A stretch of 64,000 nt of DNA from Rhizorhabdus wittichii RW1 (lineage in GTDB: Bacteria > Pseudomonadota > Alphaproteobacteria > Sphingomonadales > Sphingomonadaceae), in contig CP000699.1 in NCBI GenBank assembly GCA_000016765.1, positions 3,621,001 to 3,685,000 of the forward strand. The letters run 5' to 3'. The notes under the pieces are model-generated. The model did not search any database. It was given only the letters and a program-made list of their open reading frames with translations, and was not told the DNA's origin. Position numbers and translations under genes: made by a program. This document shows positions 46,346-55,340 of this stretch, one piece after another (position 1 is the first letter of the stretch; each line of letters begins with the position of its first letter).

Positions 46346-47548
46346 ATGGCGACGGTGTTGAAGGGTGATGTCGCGATCCCCAGCGCGGAAGAACTGATCG
46401 AGCGCGCGCGGGCGATGATCCCGGTGCTGCGGGAGCGCGCGCGCCGCGCGACGGCGGAGCACAAGGTTCCCGACGAGTCGATCGCGGAGATGCAGGCGGC
46501 GGGCTTCTTCCGCATCCTCCAGCCCAAGCGCTGGGGCGGCTACGAAATGCATCCGAACGTCTTCTTCGAGGTGCTCAAGACCATCGCCGAAGGCTGCATG
46601 TCGACCGGCTGGGTCTATGGCGTCGTCGGCTGCCATCCCTATGAGCTGGCGCTGTTCCACGATCAGGCGCAGGTCGACGTGTGGGGCGAGGACAACGGCG
46701 TGCTGATCTCCTCCTCCTACCAGCCGGTCGGGAAGGTCGAGCATGTCGACGGCGGCTTCCGCCTGTCGGGCCGCTGGGGCTTCTCCTCGGGCTCGCAGCA
46801 TTGCGACTGGGTGCTGCTCGGCGCGATGGTTCCGCCCAAGGCCGAGGGCGACGCCCCCGACATGCGCACCTTCCTGGTGCCGCGCGCCGATTATCGCATC
46901 GAGGAGACCTGGGACACGTTCGGCCTCCAGGGCACCGGCAGCCACGACATCGTCGTCGAGGGCGCCTTCGTCCCCGACCACCGCACCCACCGCGCCGTCG
47001 ACGGCTTCATGGGCACCAATCCGGGGATCAGGGAGAATGACGCGCCGCTGTTCACCCTGCCCTGGGCGCAGGTCTTCGTCCGCTCGGTCTCCTCGGCGGC
47101 GCTCGGCGGCACCCGGGCGGCGATCCAGGCCGCGGTCCAGATCGCGAAGGAGCGCGTCTCGACCAACACCGGCAAGGCGTCGAAGAACGATCCGGTCCTG
47201 ATGGGGGCGATCGCCAAGGCGCAGGCCCAGCTGCTCGAAATGGAGGCGACGCTCGCCGCCAGCTTCGACGCGATGATGGCGAAGGCCGAGCGCGGCGAGC
47301 CGCTCGACATGGCCGATCGCGCGCTCAACCGCTACCAGTCCTCCTCGGTCGTGCGCCGCTGCGCCGGGCTGGTCGACGACCTGATGCCGCTGCTCGGCGG
47401 GCGGGCGATCTACATGTCGAGCCCGATCGTCCAGCCCTGGCTCGACATCAGCGCCGCGCGGGCGCACGTCGCCAACGATCCGAACAACATGGCCGCGGAT
47501 CTGGTCGGCACGCTCAACGGAGAGCCGCCGTCCTTCCTGTTCCTCTGA
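46346..47548 (+). CDS. hsaA: Flavin-dependent monooxygenase, HsaA/TesA2-like
   Basis: A 400-residue acyl-CoA dehydrogenase-fold monooxygenase. It matches HsaA, not fatty acyl-CoA dehydrogenases: FFRILQPKRWGGYEMHPNVFFEV, STGWVYGVVGCHPYELALF, DVWGED, ISSSYQPVG and LSGRWGFSSGSQHCDWVLLGA. HsaA hydroxylates the phenolic ring A of 3-HSA to the catechol cleaved by HsaC, using reduced flavin from HsaB; no reductase gene is visible in the window. It is first in an operon with hsaD and a KSTD-like gene. Confidence 0.85.
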   Translation: MATVLKGDVAIPSAEELIERARAMIPVLRERARRATAEHKVPDESIAEMQAAGFFRILQPKRWGGYEMHPNVFFEVLKTIAEGCMSTGWVYGVVGCHPYELALFHDQAQVDVWGEDNGVLISSSYQPVGKVEHVDGGFRLSGRWGFSSGSQHCDWVLLGAMVPPKAEGDAPDMRTFLVPRADYRIEETWDTFGLQGTGSHDIVVEGAFVPDHRTHRAVDGFMGTNPGIRENDAPLFTLPWAQVFVRSVSSAALGGTRAAIQAAVQIAKERVSTNTGKASKNDPVLMGAIAKAQAQLLEMEATLAASFDAMMAKAERGEPLDMADRALNRYQSSSVVRRCAGLVDDLMPLLGGRAIYMSSPIVQPWLDISAARAHVANDPNNMAADLVGTLNGEPPSFLFL

Positions 47549-47574
47549 GGACGGCCGGACGCGAAGGAGAGGAT

Positions 47575-48390
47575 ATGACCCAGGATTATGCGCGCACGAC
47601 CTATGCGGTGTCGGGCGGCTATGAGATCGCCATGGCCGAGGCGGGCGAGGGCCCGGCGGTCGTGTTCCTCCACGGCAGCGGGCCGGGTGCGTCGGGCACC
47701 TCGAACTTCCGGTCGAACGCGCCGGCCTTCGTCGCGGCGGGCTATCGCGTGCTGCTGCCGGACCTGATCGGCTACGGCGCCTCGTCGAAGCCCGAGGGCA
47801 TCGACTATACGCTCCAGCTGTTCGCCGACACGGTCTACGAGGCGCTGGCCCAGGCCGGGGTGGCCTCGGCGGTGCTGGTCGGCAATTCGCTGGGCGGCGG
47901 CATCGCGATGCAGCTCGCCTTCGACCATCCGGGCTTCGCCGAGAAGCTGGTGATGATGGCGCCGGGTTGCATCGAGGAGCTGCCGGTCTATTTCGCCATG
48001 CCCGGCATCGCCAAGATGAAGTCGAGCTTCGGCAGCCCCGAATTCTCGCTGGCCGACCAGAAGGCGCTGATCACCAACCTCGTCTACGACCCGTCGTCGA
48101 TCGACGACGCCCTGGTCGCCGAGCGCTTCGCGGTGGCGCGGACCCAGTCGAAGGACGTGCTGGCGCGGATGCGCACACCGAACCTCGCGCCCCGGCTCGG
48201 CGAACTGGCCATGCCGATCCTCGGCTTCTGGGGGCTGCAGGACGATTTCTGCCCCGCCTCGGGCGCGCAGCGCTTCCTCGACGCCTGCCCCGACGCCCGC
48301 TTCATGACCTTCAACAAGGTCGGCCACTGGGTGCAGGTCGAGCGTTCGGAGGAGTTCAACCGCTACGCGCTCGCCTTCCTTCGCGACTGA
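47575..48390 (+). CDS. hsaD: Meta-cleavage product hydrolase, HsaD/TesD-like
   Basis: A 271-residue alpha/beta hydrolase of the C-C bond hydrolase group. HGSGPGASG forms the oxyanion side, Ser105 lies in GNSLGG, Asp223/224 in GLQDDFCP and His251 in VGHWVQVE. This set is shared by HsaD, TesD and BphD. It would cleave the ring-opened 4,9-DSHA made by HsaC into HIP-type and C5 products. GAAGGAGAGG precedes the start, 26 bases after hsaA. Confidence 0.85.
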   Translation: MTQDYARTTYAVSGGYEIAMAEAGEGPAVVFLHGSGPGASGTSNFRSNAPAFVAAGYRVLLPDLIGYGASSKPEGIDYTLQLFADTVYEALAQAGVASAVLVGNSLGGGIAMQLAFDHPGFAEKLVMMAPGCIEELPVYFAMPGIAKMKSSFGSPEFSLADQKALITNLVYDPSSIDDALVAERFAVARTQSKDVLARMRTPNLAPRLGELAMPILGFWGLQDDFCPASGAQRFLDACPDARFMTFNKVGHWVQVERSEEFNRYALAFLRD

Positions 48391-48399
48391 GGGGAAGGC

Positions 48400-49866
48400 A
48401 TGGCCGGTTATTCACTTCATCGTCCGCTGCCCGTCGGGGAGGTCCCCGGCTGGGACATCGAGACCGGCGTGGCGGTGATCGGCTTCGGCGCGGCCGGCGC
48501 CTGCGCGGCGCTGGAGGCGGCGCGGGGCGGGGCGCGCACCACCCTGTTCGAGATGGGATCGGGCAGCGGCGGCGCCTCCGCGCTGTCGGGCGGCGAGATC
48601 TATATCGGCGGCGGCAGCGATGCGCAGCGGGCGGCAGGCTTCGCCGACACGCCCGAGGCGCTGGCCGCCTATCTGAAGCTGGCCGGCGGGCCCGACGCGG
48701 ACGCCGCCAAATGCGATCTCTACGCGGCGCAGAGCCTCGACCATTATGCATGGCTGAAGGCGCAGGGCGTCCCCTACAAGGGCAGCTTCGTGCCCGGCAA
48801 GATCATCGAGCCGGCGACCGACGACACGCTGATCTGGTCGGGCAGCGAGGAGGCCTGGCCCTTCTGCGAGACCGCGGCCCCCGCGCCGCGCGGCCATGTC
48901 ATCCAGTTCGAGGGCTGGGGCGGCGGGCGCCTGCTGGTCGACATCCTCGAGCGCAACGTGCGCGCGGCCGGCGTCGACGTGCGGACCGACGCGCGCGTCG
49001 TCGCGCTGATCGCGGACGGCCCGGCGATCGTCGGACTGGTCGTCCGCATCGACAATCGCGACCATTTCGTCCGCGCGGGCGCGACGGTGATCTGCACCGG
49101 CGGCTTCTGCATGAACCAGGACATGATCCGCCGCTACGCGCCCGAGGCGCTCAAGCTCAGCGATCCGATCGGCGAGAACGACAACGGATCGGGCATATTG
49201 ATGGGGATGGGCGCCGGCGGCGACGCGATCCACATGGACGAGTTCTTCACGACCTGTCCGTGGATCATGCCCGAAAGCCTGGTGAAGGGCATCTTCGTCA
49301 ACCGCAACGGGCAGCGCTTCATCAACGAGGATTGCTATCACGGCCGGGTCAGCCGGACGATGATCGACCAGCCCGGCGACCGGGTCTGGCTGCTCGTCGA
49401 CACTGCGATCTTCGCGCGGCCGATCGACCTGGCGCGGATCGACATCGCCGCGGTGGGCGAGAGCTGGGAGGAGGTGGAGCGCGAGCTCGGCCTGCCCGAG
49501 GACACGCTGAGCGCCACCGTCCGCACCTTCAACCGCTACGCCGCCGAGGGCGAGGACCCGCTGTGGCACAAGGCGGCCAAATGGCTGAAGGTGCTCGACG
49601 AGCCGCCCTTCGCCGCGCTCGAACTCAATTTCGCCGGCAGCTATTTCTCCTTCTTCACCCTCGGCGGGCTCGCGACCCTGCCGACCGGCGAGGTGCTCGA
49701 CCGCGCCGGCGCGCCGGTGCCGGGCCTGTTCGCGGCCGGGCGGGCGACCGCCGGCCTGCCGCGCTGGGGCCATGGCTACAGCTCGGGCATGAGCCTTGCC
49801 GACTGCACCTTCTTCGGGCGCCAGGCGGGGATGGCGGCGGCGCGGGCGCTCACGCCAGCAGCGTGA
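48400..49866 (+). CDS. FAD-dependent 3-ketosteroid dehydrogenase-like protein
   Basis: A 488-residue flavoprotein with VIGFGAAGACAALEAARGG near residue 27 and GGASALSGGEIYIGGGS. The C-terminus GLFAAGRATAGLPRWGHGYSSGMSLADCTFFGRQAG has a Tyr-x-Ser motif like that of delta4-(5-alpha)-KSTD, and it is a shorter paralogue of the protein at 42213-43925. It follows hsaD by 9 bases. Its 3' end overlaps the convergent LuxR gene by 17 bases. A delta1- or delta4-dehydrogenase on A/B rings is likely; exact position unknown. Confidence 0.75.
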   Translation: MAGYSLHRPLPVGEVPGWDIETGVAVIGFGAAGACAALEAARGGARTTLFEMGSGSGGASALSGGEIYIGGGSDAQRAAGFADTPEALAAYLKLAGGPDADAAKCDLYAAQSLDHYAWLKAQGVPYKGSFVPGKIIEPATDDTLIWSGSEEAWPFCETAAPAPRGHVIQFEGWGGGRLLVDILERNVRAAGVDVRTDARVVALIADGPAIVGLVVRIDNRDHFVRAGATVICTGGFCMNQDMIRRYAPEALKLSDPIGENDNGSGILMGMGAGGDAIHMDEFFTTCPWIMPESLVKGIFVNRNGQRFINEDCYHGRVSRTMIDQPGDRVWLLVDTAIFARPIDLARIDIAAVGESWEEVERELGLPEDTLSATVRTFNRYAAEGEDPLWHKAAKWLKVLDEPPFAALELNFAGSYFSFFTLGGLATLPTGEVLDRAGAPVPGLFAAGRATAGLPRWGHGYSSGMSLADCTFFGRQAGMAAARALTPAA

Positions 49867-50932
49867 CGCTGTCGAGGACGACGCGGACCAGGTCGGCCTG
49901 GCCGCGCGTTCCGGTCTTGGCGTAGATTTTCTTCGAATAGTTGCGCGCCGTCTCCAGCGAGAGGCGGAGCGTCGCCGCGGCCTCGGCGATCGACCGGCCG
50001 CGCGCGAGCGCCAGCGCCAGCCCCGCCTCGCTGGCGGACAGGCCGTGGCGCGCGGCGAGCAGCCGGGCGTGGCGGTTGTCGAGCGCGCGCGGCAGCCGCG
50101 CCACCGCCGCATAGGCCGGCATCGCCGGTGCGGTCAGCGGCTTCTCGGCGATCGGCAGGGCGATCAGCGCGCCGTCCTCCTCGTCGTCGAGCGGCGCGAT
50201 CTGCGGCGGCGCGTCGGGCTGCGCGGTGAACAGCTCGGCGATCCGCGCCAGCCGCCGCTCGGCCTCGACCGACCCGGCGCTGATCCGCGCGCCCGTCGCC
50301 GTCAGCAGCGGTCCGGCGGCCGAGGACGATAGCTGCACCGCCCCGTCGCCGCCGATCACCGCCCAGGCGAGCCCGGCGCGGCGCAGCACGTCCTCGCTGA
50401 CATGGGCGCGCAGCCGCTCGCGCTCCAGCACCGCGAAGTTGCGCAGGGCGATCGACAGATGCGGTTGCAGCGCCGCCAGCACGGCGCCGTCCGACGCGGT
50501 GAAATTCTCCTTGTCGCGCAGCAGCACCGCCCAGGCGCTCGTCCCGCCCGGCTCGGTCACGCGCATGAAGCGCCCATGGCCGATCCCGATCCGGTGGAGA
50601 TATTCCCGGCGGAAGCGGTCGTGGCGCGGATCGGTGGGATCGATCAGCTCCTCGGGCGCATAGACCCGGCCGGGGCGGAGCCGCTCATAGGGAATCGGAT
50701 CGAGGCGGGCGAGCTCCTCCAACTCGTGTGCCCGCGCGCGGACGTCGCGGCCGGCATGGACCTGGGTCGCGCGGTGGATCGGCGCCTGCCCCTGCGAGAA
50801 GATCAGCGAGGCGTAATCGGCCCGCGTCCGGCGGCGGAGCCGTTCGAGGAAGCTGCTCCAGCGCGGCGTCTCGTGCAGCCCGTCGTGCAGGGCCGTGAGC
50901 AGTTCCATCTCGTCGGTGCGGGTCAGCGCCAT
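49850..50932 (-). CDS. LuxR family transcriptional regulator
   Basis: A 360-residue regulator with a long N-terminal sensor region (PAS/GAF-like, no clear autoinducer-binding residues) and a C-terminal LuxR helix-turn-helix (LSASEAGLALALARGRSIAEAAATLRLSLETARNYSKKIYAKTGTRGQADLVRVVL). The start at 50932 follows GGGAGG, which lies inside an 18-base palindrome. A similar but incomplete regulator is at 63452-64000. It converges on the steroid genes and may control them. Confidence 0.85.
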   Translation of the reverse strand: MALTRTDEMELLTALHDGLHETPRWSSFLERLRRRTRADYASLIFSQGQAPIHRATQVHAGRDVRARAHELEELARLDPIPYERLRPGRVYAPEELIDPTDPRHDRFRREYLHRIGIGHGRFMRVTEPGGTSAWAVLLRDKENFTASDGAVLAALQPHLSIALRNFAVLERERLRAHVSEDVLRRAGLAWAVIGGDGAVQLSSSAAGPLLTATGARISAGSVEAERRLARIAELFTAQPDAPPQIAPLDDEEDGALIALPIAEKPLTAPAMPAYAAVARLPRALDNRHARLLAARHGLSASEAGLALALARGRSIAEAAATLRLSLETARNYSKKIYAKTGTRGQADLVRVVLDSVTLLA

Positions 50933-50935
50933 ATT

Positions 50936-50953
50936 ACCTCCCATATGGGAGGT
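50936..50953. promoter_or_regulatory. Perfect 18-base palindrome over the LuxR ribosome site
   Basis: ACCTCCCATATGGGAGGT is fully self-complementary. On the minus strand its GGGAGG is the ribosome-binding core for the start at 50932. It could be an operator for the LuxR protein itself, or fold in mRNA and hide the site. It also lies 57 bases upstream of cysD. Confidence 0.55.
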
Positions 50954-51010
50954 TCGGCGCGATGTCAGCCCTCTAGATAGGGCGGCGAACGACAATCAGA
51001 GGATTCGCCG

Positions 51011-51925
51011 ATGGTCGCCGACCCCAAGACCCTGACCCATCTCGAACGGCTCGAGGCCGAGAGCATCCACATCCTGCGCGAGGTGGTCGCCGAGTGCGAG
51101 AAGCCGGTGATGCTCTATTCGGTGGGCAAGGATTCGGCGGTGATGCTGCACCTCGCCCGCAAGGCCTTCTATCCCTCGCCGCCGCCCTTCCCGCTGCTCC
51201 ATGTGGACACGACCTGGAAGTTCCGGGCGATGTACGAGCTGCGCGACCGGATGGCGCGCGAGAGCGGGATGGAGCTGCTCGTCTACCACAACCCGGAGGC
51301 GCAGGAGCGGGGGATCAACCCGTTCGACCATGGCGCGCTCCACACCGACCTGTGGAAGACCGAGGGGCTGAAGCAGGCGCTCGACAAATATGGCTTCGAC
51401 GCGGCGTTCGGCGGCGCGCGGCGCGACGAGGAGAAGAGCCGCGCCAAGGAGCGCGTGTTCAGCTTCCGCTCGGCCAATCACCGCTGGGACCCGAAGAACC
51501 AGCGGCCTGAGCTGTGGAACCTCTACAACGCCCGCAAGAACAAGGGCGAGAGCATCCGGGTGTTCCCGATCTCGAATTGGACCGAGCTCGACATCTGGCA
51601 ATATATCCAGCTCAACGACGTGCCGATCGTGCCGCTCTACTTCGCCGACAAGCGCCCGACGGTGGAGCGCGACGGCATGCTGCTGATGGTCGACGACGAC
51701 CGCTTCCCGCTCAAGCCGGGCGAGGTCCCGGTCGAGCGGTCGATCCGCTTCCGCACGCTCGGCTGCTACCCGCTGACCGGCGCGGTCGAGAGCGAGGCGA
51801 AGACGCTCAGCGAGGTGATCCAGGAGACGCTGCTGACCACCACGTCCGAACGGCAGGGCCGCGCGATCGACAAGGATGCCGGCGGCGCCGGCATGGAGAA
51901 GAAGAAGCAGGAGGGCTATTTCTGA
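51011..51925 (+). CDS. cysD: Sulfate adenylyltransferase, small subunit
   Basis: A 304-residue PP-loop ATPase that makes APS from sulfate and ATP together with CysN. The signature [18 protein letters not shown] is near residue 37, followed by the family blocks [33 protein letters not shown] and [15 protein letters not shown]. The length is normal for CysD. Coupled by TGATG to cysNC. It supplies reduced sulfur for cysteine, and also PAPS for sulfotransferases such as the one at 8478-9728. Confidence 0.97.
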   Translation: MVADPKTLTHLERLEAESIHILREVVAECEKPVMLYSVGKDSAVMLHLARKAFYPSPPPFPLLHVDTTWKFRAMYELRDRMARESGMELLVYHNPEAQERGINPFDHGALHTDLWKTEGLKQALDKYGFDAAFGGARRDEEKSRAKERVFSFRSANHRWDPKNQRPELWNLYNARKNKGESIRVFPISNWTELDIWQYIQLNDVPIVPLYFADKRPTVERDGMLLMVDDDRFPLKPGEVPVERSIRFRTLGCYPLTGAVESEAKTLSEVIQETLLTTTSERQGRAIDKDAGGAGMEKKKQEGYF

Positions 51926-53847
51926 TGACGACGGTCAACGCGGCCTCCGACGCCAGCGTCTACAAGGTCGAGGCGCTCATCGCCGAGGACATCGACGCCT
52001 ATCTGGAGCTTCACCAGCACAAGACGCTGCTGCGCTTCATCACCTGCGGCTCGGTCGACGACGGCAAGTCGACCCTGATCGGCCGCCTGCTCTACGATTC
52101 GAAGATGATCTTCGAGGACCAGCTCGCCGCGCTCGAGGCGGACAGCAAGCGGGTCGGCACCCAGGGGCAGGAGATCGACTTCGCCCTCCTCGTCGACGGC
52201 CTCGCCGCCGAGCGCGAGCAGGGCATCACCATCGACGTCGCCTATCGCTTCTTCGGGACCGAGAAGCGCAAGTTCATCGTCGCCGACACGCCGGGGCACG
52301 AGCAGTACACCCGCAACATGGTGACGGGCGCCTCGACCGCCGACCTCGCGGTGATCCTGATCGACGCGCGCAAGGGCGTGCTGACCCAGACGCGGCGGCA
52401 CAGCTATCTCGCGCATCTGATCGGCATCCGCCACATCGTGCTGGCGGTGAACAAGATGGACCTGGTCGACTATGACCGGAAGGTGTTCGACGACATCGTC
52501 GCCGACTATCGCGCCTTCGCCGAATCGATCGGCATCCGCGATTTCGTCGCCATGCCGATCTCGGGCTTCAAGGGCGACAACATCACCGGGCTCTCGCCCA
52601 ACACGCCCTGGTATCAGGGGCCGGCGCTGATGGAGCATCTGGAGACGGTCGAGGTCGACCAGGTCTCCGACCAGGCCCGGCCGTTCCGCATGCCGGTGCA
52701 GTGGGTCAACCGCCCCAATCTCGATTTCCGCGGCTTCTCCGGCCTCATCGCCGCCGGCACGGTGAAGCCGGGCGACACGGTGCGGGTGCTGCCGTCGGGC
52801 AAGACCTCGACCGTGACCCGCGTGGTGACGATGGACGCGGACCTCGACGCCGGCGTCGCCGGCCAGTCGGTGACGATCACTCTGGCCGACGAGATCGACT
52901 GCTCGCGCGGCGACGTGATCGCTGCCGCCGACAATCCGCCCCAGGCCGCCGACCAGTTCGAGGCGACGATCGTCTGGATGTCGGACGAGGAGATGCTGCC
53001 CGGCCGCCCCTATTGGCTCAAGCTCGGCGCGCAGACCGTGTCGGCGAGCATCCAGGCGCCCAAATATCAGGTCAACGTCAACACGATGGAGCATCTGGCG
53101 GCGAAGACGCTGGAGCTCAACGCGATCGGCGTCGCCAACCTGTCGACCGACCGCAACCTGGTGTTCGAATCCTATGAGGACAGCCGCTCGCTCGGCGGCT
53201 TCATCCTGATCGACAAGATCACCAACGCCACCGTCGCGGCGGGCATGCTGCACTTCTCGCTGCGGCGGGCGCAGAACGTCCACTGGCAGGCGACCGACAT
53301 CTCGCGCGAATATCATGCCGCGCTGAAGCACCAGAAGCCGGCGGTGCTGTGGTTCACCGGCCTGTCGGGCGCGGGCAAGTCGACCATCGCCAACCTGGTC
53401 GAGAAGAAGCTGGCGCGGATGAACCGCCACACCTTCCTGCTCGACGGCGACAATGTCCGCCACGGCCTCAACAAGGATCTCGGCTTCACCGATGCCGACC
53501 GGGTGGAGAATATCCGCCGCGTCGGCGAGGTCGCGAAGCTGATGACCGACGCCGGCCTGATCGTCATCACCGCCTTCATCTCGCCCTTCCGGGCGGAGCG
53601 CGACATGGTGCGATCGATGATGGCGCCGGGCGAGTTCGTCGAGGTGCATATCGACACGCCGCTGGCGGCCGCCGAGGCGCGCGACGTGAAGGGCCTCTAC
53701 GCCAAGGCGCGGTCGGGCCAGCTCAAGAACTTCACCGGCATCGACAGCCCCTATGAGGCGCCCGAGGATCCCGAGATCCACATCGACACCACCGCCATGA
53801 CCGCCGAGGAAGCGGCCGAGGCGATCGTCGCAAGGCTGATCCCGTGA
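51925..53847 (+). CDS. cysNC: Bifunctional sulfate adenylyltransferase large subunit / APS kinase
   Basis: A 640-residue fusion. Residues 1-440 are the CysN GTPase ([34 protein letters not shown]), which drives APS formation with CysD. Residues about 460-640 are CysC APS kinase ([44 protein letters not shown]), which makes PAPS. The fusion is common in alphaproteobacteria. Its stop overlaps the cysQ start (GTGA). Confidence 0.97.
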   Translation: MTTVNAASDASVYKVEALIAEDIDAYLELHQHKTLLRFITCGSVDDGKSTLIGRLLYDSKMIFEDQLAALEADSKRVGTQGQEIDFALLVDGLAAEREQGITIDVAYRFFGTEKRKFIVADTPGHEQYTRNMVTGASTADLAVILIDARKGVLTQTRRHSYLAHLIGIRHIVLAVNKMDLVDYDRKVFDDIVADYRAFAESIGIRDFVAMPISGFKGDNITGLSPNTPWYQGPALMEHLETVEVDQVSDQARPFRMPVQWVNRPNLDFRGFSGLIAAGTVKPGDTVRVLPSGKTSTVTRVVTMDADLDAGVAGQSVTITLADEIDCSRGDVIAAADNPPQAADQFEATIVWMSDEEMLPGRPYWLKLGAQTVSASIQAPKYQVNVNTMEHLAAKTLELNAIGVANLSTDRNLVFESYEDSRSLGGFILIDKITNATVAAGMLHFSLRRAQNVHWQATDISREYHAALKHQKPAVLWFTGLSGAGKSTIANLVEKKLARMNRHTFLLDGDNVRHGLNKDLGFTDADRVENIRRVGEVAKLMTDAGLIVITAFISPFRAERDMVRSMMAPGEFVEVHIDTPLAAAEARDVKGLYAKARSGQLKNFTGIDSPYEAPEDPEIHIDTTAMTAEEAAEAIVARLIP

Positions 53848-54593
53848 GCGGCGCCGCGATGACCGACGGCGAACTCGCCGCCCATCTCGCCGATTTCGCC
53901 GGGCGCCTGCTGCTCGACGTGCGCGCGAGCGGGATGTTCCCGGCCAAGGCGCTGGGCAAGGCGGGCGACCAGACCGCCAACCAGTTCCTGTGCCACGCGC
54001 TCCGCGCGCAGCGCCCCGACGACGGGTTGCTGTCCGAGGAGGAGAAGGACGATGCCGAGCGGCTGTCCAAGGGGCGCGTCTGGATCGTCGATCCGGTCGA
54101 CGGCACCCGCGAATATGGCGAGGAGCGGGCCGACTGGGCGGTCCATGTCGGGCTTGCGATCGACGGCGTCGCGACGGTCGGCGCGGTGGCGCTGCCGGGG
54201 CTGGGCGTGGTGCTGCGGTCGGACCGGCCGCAGCCGCTGCCGCCCGCCAACCAGCCGCTCCGCATGCTCGTCAGCCGCACCCGGCCGGCGGCGGAGGCGG
54301 TCGCGGTCGCCGGACGGCTGGGCGCCGAGCTGCTGCCGATGGGATCGGCCGGCGCCAAGGCGATGGCGGTGGTGCGCGGCGAGGCCGACATCTACCTCCA
54401 CACCGGCGGCCAATATGAATGGGACAGCTGCGCCCCCGTCGCGGTCGCGGCGGCGCACGGCCTGTTCTGCTCGCGGGTCGACGGATCGCCGCTGCGCTAC
54501 AACCAGCCCGACGTGTACCTGCCTGACCTGATCATCTGCCGGCCCGAGCTGGCCGACGCGGTGCTGGCGGCGGCGCGCGCCGAAGCCGCCTGA
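53844..54593 (+). CDS. cysQ: 3'(2'),5'-bisphosphate nucleotidase
   Basis: A 249-residue inositol-monophosphatase-family enzyme that removes the 3'-phosphate from PAP, the by-product of PAPS use. Metal ligands are visible in [16 protein letters not shown] and YEWDSCAP. Starts at GTG 53844 or ATG 53859; the coupled GTG is preferred. Together with cysD and cysNC this completes the PAPS cycle. It converges on the TetR gene 5 bases away. Confidence 0.92.
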   Translation: MSGAAMTDGELAAHLADFAGRLLLDVRASGMFPAKALGKAGDQTANQFLCHALRAQRPDDGLLSEEEKDDAERLSKGRVWIVDPVDGTREYGEERADWAVHVGLAIDGVATVGAVALPGLGVVLRSDRPQPLPPANQPLRMLVSRTRPAAEAVAVAGRLGAELLPMGSAGAKAMAVVRGEADIYLHTGGQYEWDSCAPVAVAAAHGLFCSRVDGSPLRYNQPDVYLPDLIICRPELADAVLAAARAEAA

Positions 54594-54598
54594 CCGGG

Positions 54599-55207
54599 TC
54601 AGGCCCGGTCGCGGTCCAATAGGCCGTCGATGATCATCCGGGTCACCCGCTCGGGATAGTCGGGCGGGGCGGCCGCCATGCTGAACAGCGCCCGGTAGAG
54701 CGACGGGCCGATCACCAGGTCGAACAGCGTGTCGGGGCAGGTCGCGGCGGCGATCCGCCCCGTCGCCTTGCCCCGCGCGACGATCGCGGCGAAGGCGGCG
54801 CGGGCGTCGGCCTCCGCCTTGGCCTGCAGGTCGCGCTGGAGCGCGCGATCGCCTTGCGTGTCGGCGATCACCCCGACCGCGGCGGCGCCGATGTCGGGCT
54901 GCCGATAGCGGTCGAACACCTGGTGGACGAGCGCCAGCACCTGCGCCTCCAGCCCTTCGGTATCGATCAGCACGGGGAAGGCCCCGTCGCCGCCGCTGGC
55001 GATCTCGCTGGCGAGATGCGCCCGCGTCGGCCAGCGCCGGTAGATCATCGAGCGGGGGATGTCGGTCATCTGCGAAATGGCGTCGAAGGCGAGCGCGCGA
55101 TAGCCGCCCTCGGCCAGCAGGCTGCGCGCCGCATCGATGATCCTGCGGTCGATCTCGGCGTCCCGCGGCCGCCCCCGGCCGCGCGCGGCCGCCCTTTGCT
55201 CGGTCAT
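54599..55207 (-). CDS. TetR family transcriptional regulator
   Basis: A 202-residue regulator. The helix-turn-helix is at about residues 27-60 (LLAEGGYRALAFDAISQMTDIPRSMIYRRWPTRAHL), with YRRW and an Arg-rich N-terminus (RGRGRPRDAEIDRRI). The C-terminal domain is of the TetR_C type common with RRW proteins. It is divergent from the amidohydrolase operon, and a clean palindrome lies in the gap, so it probably represses that operon and itself. Confidence 0.9.
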   Translation of the reverse strand: MTEQRAAARGRGRPRDAEIDRRIIDAARSLLAEGGYRALAFDAISQMTDIPRSMIYRRWPTRAHLASEIASGGDGAFPVLIDTEGLEAQVLALVHQVFDRYRQPDIGAAAVGVIADTQGDRALQRDLQAKAEADARAAFAAIVARGKATGRIAAATCPDTLFDLVIGPSLYRALFSMAAAPPDYPERVTRMIIDGLLDRDRA

Positions 55208-55274
55208 GGCGCCACGCTGCCACGGCGATGCGCGGCAAGTCCAGATGCCAGGACCGGGGGTGCTTGATTTTATC

Positions 55275-55289
55275 GGTACAATATGTACC
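55275..55289. promoter_or_regulatory. Candidate TetR operator (GGTACA-ATA-TGTACC)
   Basis: A perfect 6-base inverted repeat around ATA, 68 bases upstream of the TetR start and 51 bases upstream of the amidohydrolase start. The length and symmetry suit a TetR dimer. It is in an AT-rich stretch that also holds the likely promoter. Confidence 0.6.
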
Positions 55290-55340
55290 TTTTATCCATG
55301 GCGACCGCGGGGACTCGCGGCGCCGTGGGAGAAGATGCCG

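Noticed and set aside
46148-47467. N-terminal extension of TonB receptor 3 to an apparent 1181 residues
   Set aside because: The extension lies opposite hsaA and lacks receptor features; a proper signal peptide starts at 46147.
46346-47548. Ordinary acyl-CoA dehydrogenase
   Set aside because: The conserved blocks match the HsaA-type flavin monooxygenases and the gene is followed by hsaD.
51011-54593. cysD-cysNC-cysQ as a dedicated part of the steroid island
   Set aside because: These are core sulfur-assimilation genes; the link to the sulfotransferase is only a possibility and is listed as inference.
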